IMG/VR virus record: IMGVR_UViG_3300022924_000016
Coordinates: 1-64,000 of that record
Strand: one strand, 5' to 3'
Source of the DNA: a virus
Length of the DNA stretch: 64,000 nt
Below are positions 63,894-64,000 of the stretch, piece by piece; the stretch's first letter is position 1, and each line of letters opens with the position of its first letter. Made by a program: the position numbers and the translations under genes. The notes beneath the pieces are model-generated. The model was not told the DNA's origin and searched no databases. It worked only from the letters and a program-made list of their open reading frames with translations.

Positions 63894-64000
63894 TAAAGCA
63901 CTAGAATTTCTAAAGACGCTTGTTACCCTCACCAATAGACAAATAATAATTTTACTTTTTTCAATAGTGGTGGCAGGTTTAGGAGTAGTTATATGGAAAC
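63886..64000 (+). CDS. single-pass membrane protein, partial
   Basis: MIDKALEFLKTLVTLTNRQ then a hydrophobic helix (IIILLFSIVVAGLGVVIW) runs into the right edge of the window. It overlaps the upstream membrane gene by 8 bases. A spanin or holin-like role is possible from position; only 38 residues are visible. Confidence 0.6.
   Translation, partial: MIDKALEFLKTLVTLTNRQIIILLFSIVVAGLGVVIWK

Noticed and set aside
1-64000. Stop-codon reassignment as in some Bacteroidetes phages
   Set aside because: TAA, TAG and TGA all end genes at expected positions and no gene is fragmented by one stop type.
1-64000. CRISPR arrays, insertion sequences or attachment sites
   Set aside because: No regular repeat-spacer pattern, transposase or duplicated att-like core was seen.

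Overview
The window is part of the genome of a tailed double-stranded DNA phage that infects a member of the Bacteroidetes, most probably a flavobacterium-like host. This rests on four observations. The DNA is strongly AT-rich. Most genes lack a Shine-Dalgarno sequence and have A-rich leaders instead. Intergenic regions carry repeated TTG-N19/20-TAnnTTTG promoters of the Bacteroidetes primary-sigma type. Several protein families seen here are common in that phylum (BT4734/VirE-type primase, DUF1573-like protein). No integrase, repressor or chromosomal gene is visible.

Layout. Everything from 1 to about 40,980 is transcribed leftward (minus strand) and everything from about 41,080 to 64,000 rightward. 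Two divergent promoters lie between them at 41,002-41,109. The far-left 23 kb is a dense run of about 80 small genes, mostly unrecognised, often overlapping by 1-4 bases. It includes a Cas4/RecB-like nuclease and a DEDD exonuclease (4.4-6.1 kb), an HNH homing-type endonuclease (16.2-17.3 kb), a GGQAKEMRGE-type protein (18.9 kb), a DUF3307-like membrane protein and a minimal protein-kinase-like protein (22.5-23.4 kb). A leftward operon at 23.7-28.9 kb carries a small Acb2/Tad1-like protein, a GroEL-like chaperonin, an SSB-like protein and a MazG/DUF5664-like protein. It is bounded by an RNA locus with a tRNA-Met (29.0-29.4 kb) and a clear terminator (23.68-23.71 kb). From 29.4 to 40.6 kb lies replication and recombination: a degenerate PhoH-like ATPase, a GIY-YIG protein, a RecA/UvsX-like recombinase with two HNH genes beside it, a UvsW-like helicase, a Dam-like methylase and a primase.

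The rightward arm starts with small genes, one of which looks like a GroES co-chaperonin (41.4 kb). It continues with the terminase large subunit, interrupted by a complete LAGLIDADG intein, then a very large portal protein, a scaffold-like protein, the probable major capsid protein, a connector, a 714-residue virion protein, and fibre genes. One fibre carries an SGNH esterase domain; the next begins with a signal peptide. The window ends among small membrane proteins that could belong to lysis.

How the parts work together. The primase, helicase, recombinase, SSB-like protein and exonucleases form a replication/recombination module. The methylase probably modifies phage DNA. The GroEL/GroES-like pair could fold capsid or other phage proteins. 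The most unusual items are two small genes with the same ATG-AAAAA frameshift, a promoter-to-terminator unit that encodes no protein (15.4-15.8 kb), a structured RNA locus around the tRNA, a strong G-quadruplex motif, the split GroEL/GroES pair, and a 25-codon in-frame extension after the stop codon of the 714-residue virion protein. All functional calls come from reading motifs by eye; no database search was run.
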